This document shows, one piece after another, positions 60,201-64,000 of a stretch of 64,000 nucleotides of DNA; position 1 is the stretch's first letter, and the number at the start of each line of letters is the position of its first letter. The stretch lies in assembly GCA_021018815.1 (NCBI GenBank), contig JAITYX010000004.1, positions 5,769,501 through 5,833,500 on the forward strand. The letters run 5' to 3'. Source of the stretch: Talinum fruticosum. Its lineage: Eukaryota > Streptophyta > Magnoliopsida > Caryophyllales > Talinaceae. The notes under the pieces were generated by a model. That model was not told the origin of the DNA, ran no database searches, and worked only from the letters and a program-made list of their open reading frames with translations. Made by a program: the position numbers and the translations under genes.

Positions 60201-62070
60201 TCACTCATAGTCAATTTCATCATCATTCACTAGTGAAATTGTACAACTTTTCTAGGTTCTTTGAAATTTCATATTCTTCAATAGCCAACATAGCTTATTA
60301 CCTTTTTTTTTCCTTCTTTGTATTATAGTTTGATAAATTTTCATATACTTTAATCAATCCAAATCTCATTGAAATACAACATATAAAAAAAGTCATGGTT
60401 CGCGATAAACCTGGTTTCAAAATATAATGTTGGAATCCTTACTTCGTAATTTCAATGCATTATTTAGCTAATCATATTCTTCTGATTCATGGTCTTTCAA
60501 ATATTTAGAACTTTTAAATGAAATCATGACGACAATCGCTCCTATAAGACAAAGTTTCTTGTTTTCCTTTATTACAAGTGTCTTCTTAAAAATTTTGATC
60601 ATTCTATCACATTTCATTTATAAATTTTGATCATTCTATCACATCTTTATTTATGACTGATTTATGTTTCTCCCCGCATCTTCGTTCTATTTTACTGATA
60701 ATGTAATTGTGTGCAGTCTTATTAGAAGAGGCGCTTAACATGTATGTTTTTTCCATTCAATTTTACCTTAGTCAAAACAAAAAAAAAAAAAAAAAAGAAA
60801 AAAAGGAAGAGTGTCTTCTTCATCTCTAGTAACTTTCCTTATTACTTGGACGATAGTATATGATACATTCTTACCAGTAGTCATGAAGGTACGCAGTTAA
60901 CACACCTAAATTTCAAACTTCAATGATCTAAAATTTCCAAAAACTTTGCTCATGTTAAGCCAAAGTGGAGCCAATTCAATTTTATAAGATCCTGACTCAA
61001 TTGCTGTTTAAATCATGGTACAAAGATTAATGCTGATATATTTTGGCCCCAATACAAAATCTTCAAAAATCTTGAAGTCTACAAAGTTTAAACGATACAA
61101 AAGATAGAACAAATAGTACCATAATACACTTCTCACATAAGAATACAACATTTTAAATCAGCTGTACAGTTCCTTTCTCTATTCGATATATTGTCGATAC
61201 TTCATCACATTCTATCCAACTGCAAATTTCCAATCTCTCATCGATATCGACACATTGTAGATACTTCATCACATTCTATTCAATCGGAAAACGTGTCTCA
61301 TTCATTCTCCCAATGTGTACGCATGACCAACACATCCTTGGACTCCAAGTAATGCCAACTTTACACACAAACAATGGAAACATAACTGCTTCCAAATTCA
61401 CAAGAGTACTGAACACGTTGAAATGATACAGAAAGTGAAGGTCTAAAGTGGAGGGAGGGGCAATTCCACAGCAAAATATGCACAACTCTTTGGAAATCAA
61501 CTCTTTTGACACGGTAAAAACAATCTCAACTCAAGAAAAAAGGGTAAGAAAAACTGAATTCTCTGTACTCAACTGCAAAATCCGAGTAGCATACATGCTT
61601 TACATGAATGCATACTGTATATACTTAACAATCGATCAAAACAAATTCCCTCCAGAACAAATGCTTAAACCCAAAAATATATCATTAAAATCCATAATAA
61701 TGTGATGCTTTCATGGTATGTGGGTGATCCAAAAAGACCACTAGACGAGTATACAGAAAAGGCAAATACGCGCTGTTGACTGGACTGATGGACTTGAAGT
61801 AATGCAGGGACCCAAAAGAAAGAAAAAGATGACCCCAAAAAATATTCAAAATTAAAACCTTAATAAAAAGAAAGAAAAAAAGATAAAAGAATAAAAAGTT
61901 ATAGAGATGGAGGAAACTGATGGTGGTCAGTCTTTAACTCTTGACACGGTGAAACCAGCATCGACTCTCTGAGGTAAATATCATCCAGGCACATCAGTCC
62001 ATGGCCAATTCCCTGTTTTGAGTATTAGCGTTGTGACCATGGACCGGCAACCAGGGCCATCAACACGAGT
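57270..62070. other. Gene-poor AT-rich intergenic region
   Basis: Nearly 5 kb without a recognisable gene. It contains a MITE at 58175-58304, a poly(A) run near 60778-60804, an (AC)n run near 59771-59786 and several short direct duplications, for example AATTTTGATCATTCTATCACAT near 60590 and 60624, and ATACTTCATCACATTCTATYCAA near 61195 and 61260. Frames at 59736-59981, 61276-61512 and 61448-61705 are unrecognised. Confidence 0.55.
58175..58304. mobile_element. 130-bp MITE with 18-bp terminal inverted repeats
   Basis: The left end TGTTTCATTTAGTTATAA is the reverse complement of the right end TTATAGCTAAATGAAACA at 17 of 18 positions. The interior is AT-rich and repeats TTACGACT and TTATAACT. 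No coding capacity. The target-site duplication is unclear. The superfamily is not determined, though the TGTTTCATT ends resemble hAT-like MITEs. Confidence 0.7.
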
Positions 62071-62398
62071 CTTGTTCATTTTCCGACATGCCACAGACTC
62101 AGATATGTGTACCTGTGCCTCCCTCTTATCCTCCATTGTTGATGATAGTTAGTGGAGGTCTCCATATGTTTATGCAGACCATTAAACATGACCTCCATGA
62201 CCAATGTGAAAGGACCCAACCGACCCATGGTGCTGATGCAAGAGTTAGCGACAACATGAAGACTGACAACTTCAGTTGTCTGACTGGTGATGACCCGACA
62301 CTTAGTATGCAACCCCAAAAACTCGGACCCAACTCGACACACCTCATGCATGCAGGGACTTATGAAAGGAAAAGAATATACCGAGCAGGGAACCAGTC

Positions 62399-64000
62399 TC
62401 ACATGGACACCACTCGACTAAGAGCCAACTTGGCCCATTCAGCAGATTGTTTGATTGAATGGTCATCAGATGACAAACCTTCATTCAACAACTCCCTCCA
62501 CAATGGGAACTGCTGAATCATAGAACCTGCACTAGGTCCAAGTGTGTCTGCAAGGTCACCAAGGACTCCAATGGCAGTCTTCATAACAGCATCATCCCTA
62601 AAACGCATTATAACAACACAGGTTTTAACCTTATGCTACCAAGTAGTTACTTTAAAAGAATATCAAAAAAGACTGACAAGTGTCGAGATAAACTTACAAA
62701 TCTTTCCCCTGGTAGATGCTGTCAATGAATGAAAGAATATGGCGAGCATGAGGAAGCAGAAGCTGAGTTTTAGGAGTATTCTTGAAACCCTGAAGAATTC
62801 CTGAATAGGCTTCCAAGATTCCATTCCTCAAACTATTTGTGTACTCAAGCATCTCATCATCCGCACTAGCTGTGTGAGAGGACAGCTCCGCCGCACTCTG
62901 AAGCATTGGCATGGCATACATCAAATATTTCTCAAAATTCTCCCCTATTGCAAGAGCAATATCCCCAAAACATGAAAAAATAGGTGGCTTCACAGATCGA
63001 TGAAGTTGATTGCTTGACAAGTCCTTGAGAAGTTGTGTCATAATGCCGTCACAGAACGGCAATATCTTATCCTCCAATGCCCTGCATATATCTCCCACGA
63101 CCCCAACTGTGACAGCACAAACTTGGTACTCCTCAAAGTTCTGAAGACCCATTTCCAAATACTTATAGAACTGATTCATGTATTTCGCAAATTCAGGACC
63201 TGTTGTATAGGCAAGGGCACCAATTGCTAGCATGGCCTCTTCATGCACTGTCGCACTTCTACAAGCAAACACACCTAGGAAAAGTTGCATGATTTGGTCA
63301 GCATACTCCAAAATGATACCCTTAGTAGTCTCTGATGAACCTAGCTTTTGGACAATCACTTGTAGACAGCCACACAAAAGACCTTGCAGTTCTCCCTGTT
63401 TCCCATCGGATGCAAGTTGCTGTGATTCAAGTGTTCTATGAAGTTCCATCATAATAACGGGAACTAGCTGCAACACCAAGGGCGCAATTTCATCAGTTGA
63501 ACATCTCACTACTTCATTCAAAGTTTCATAAGCAGCAGTACGCAACCGTGACTCTCCAGCGTCTTCTCTGTGAGTGACAGTGAGAAGGGACTGGACAATC
63601 TCCTGGAAGTATGGAGTCAAGGGAGAAGATGAGCCGATATCCTCATACCCTTGGGCAAGGAAATAGAGAGCACCACAGGCTTTCTCAGCAACATTAGGGG
63701 TGTCCTTCATGGCCTGCAACAAAACTGTAATTATCTGCTGGCAATTTGCCGGAGTAATAATGGGTGTTTCCATAGCTGAACCATGAAGAAATTCAAAAAT
63801 CCGACCAAGAGTCCAAGCCGTGGTGTCCTTAACATGGCTGTTTGGATCTTTTGTCAATGCAGCAACCATGAAGTTCAAAGCAACATTAACAATTGTCGTT
63901 AACTTGTCGGGGAAGGGCCCTCCAAAATAGAACCAAAGGCATAAGTGGCAGCCTCTCGTTGTCTCCAATCAGGTTTTGTAATGTTCTCTTCAATAAAGGG
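62399..64000 (-). CDS. Importin subunit beta-1 (karyopherin beta), C-terminal part
   Basis: Importin beta carries cargo, alone or with importin alpha, through nuclear pores and is built of HEAT repeats. Two exons are visible: >64000-62698 and 62597-62399; the gene continues beyond the window. About 500 of the usual ~870 residues are present. Recognisable stretches are [147 protein letters not shown] and, in the last exon, [20 protein letters not shown] and [15 protein letters not shown]. One base is missing in the G run 63909-63912 (C on the sense strand): as written the frame stops just after EGPSPTS, and with one more C it reads EGPSPDKLTT. Frames downstream of the stop at 62076-62400 are 3'UTR. 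Confidence 0.93.

Noticed and set aside
62076..62516. 108- and 142-codon frames near the importin beta 3' end
   Set aside because: They overlap the 3'UTR and last exon of importin beta in other frames and match nothing recognisable.
1..64000. CRISPR arrays, bacterial operons, rRNA or tRNA genes
   Set aside because: The gene structure is eukaryotic. I saw no spaced identical repeats and no convincing tRNA cloverleaf, though a tRNA search program would be more sensitive.

Overview
This window is nuclear DNA from a flowering plant, very probably a eudicot. The genes are intron-rich with GT-AG splicing, the intergenic DNA is AT-rich and full of microsatellites and small transposon relics, and the families are plant-specific (IQD, phytolongin, ABIL, RWP-RK/RKD, DUF688, PSY-type peptide). 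I cannot name the species. I reconstructed 14 protein-coding genes by joining exons at splice sites.

Layout. 2.4-5.7 kb (+): an IQ67-domain calmodulin-binding protein. 7.2-8.5 kb (+): a phytolongin (longin-domain membrane protein). 11.6-15.4 kb (+): an alpha/beta hydrolase with a C-terminal membrane segment. 17.8-21.2 kb (-): an ABI-like (ABIL) subunit of the SCAR/WAVE complex. 24.4-25.6 kb (+): an RWP-RK (RKD) transcription factor. 26.4-27.4 kb (-): a DUF688 protein. 29.6-32.3 kb (-): a long coiled-coil protein with a hydrophobic N-terminus. 35.6-36.5 kb and 46.6-47.5 kb (+): two paralogous small secreted SUEL-type lectins. Between them lie a Myb/SANT protein of the Pol I termination factor-like family (-), a mitochondrial-type LYR protein (-) and a decayed LINE (-). 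49.2-55.8 kb (+): ARPC2A of the ARP2/3 complex, with a degenerate tandem repeat inside its largest intron. 56.8-57.2 kb (-): a PSY-type sulfated-peptide precursor. 62.4-64.0 kb (-): the C-terminal half of importin beta-1, which runs off the window.

Two genes belong to one pathway: ABIL (SCAR/WAVE) activates the ARP2/3 complex, of which ARPC2A is a core subunit. The rest look like an ordinary mixed gene neighbourhood.

The most striking signal is technical or evolutionary. Eight of the 14 genes each carry exactly one apparent 1-base loss, always in a homopolymer of 4-5 bases, usually within a well-conserved stretch. Adding one base to the run makes the reading frame and all downstream splice phases agree. 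This looks like uncorrected long-read homopolymer error rather than eight independent pseudogenes. The coding spans given below ignore those breaks. The most interesting biology is the pair of stand-alone SUEL lectins with their oddly arranged duplicated flanks, the PSY-like peptide gene, the intronic ~155-bp repeat array, and the pyrimidine-rich leader tracts shared by many genes.
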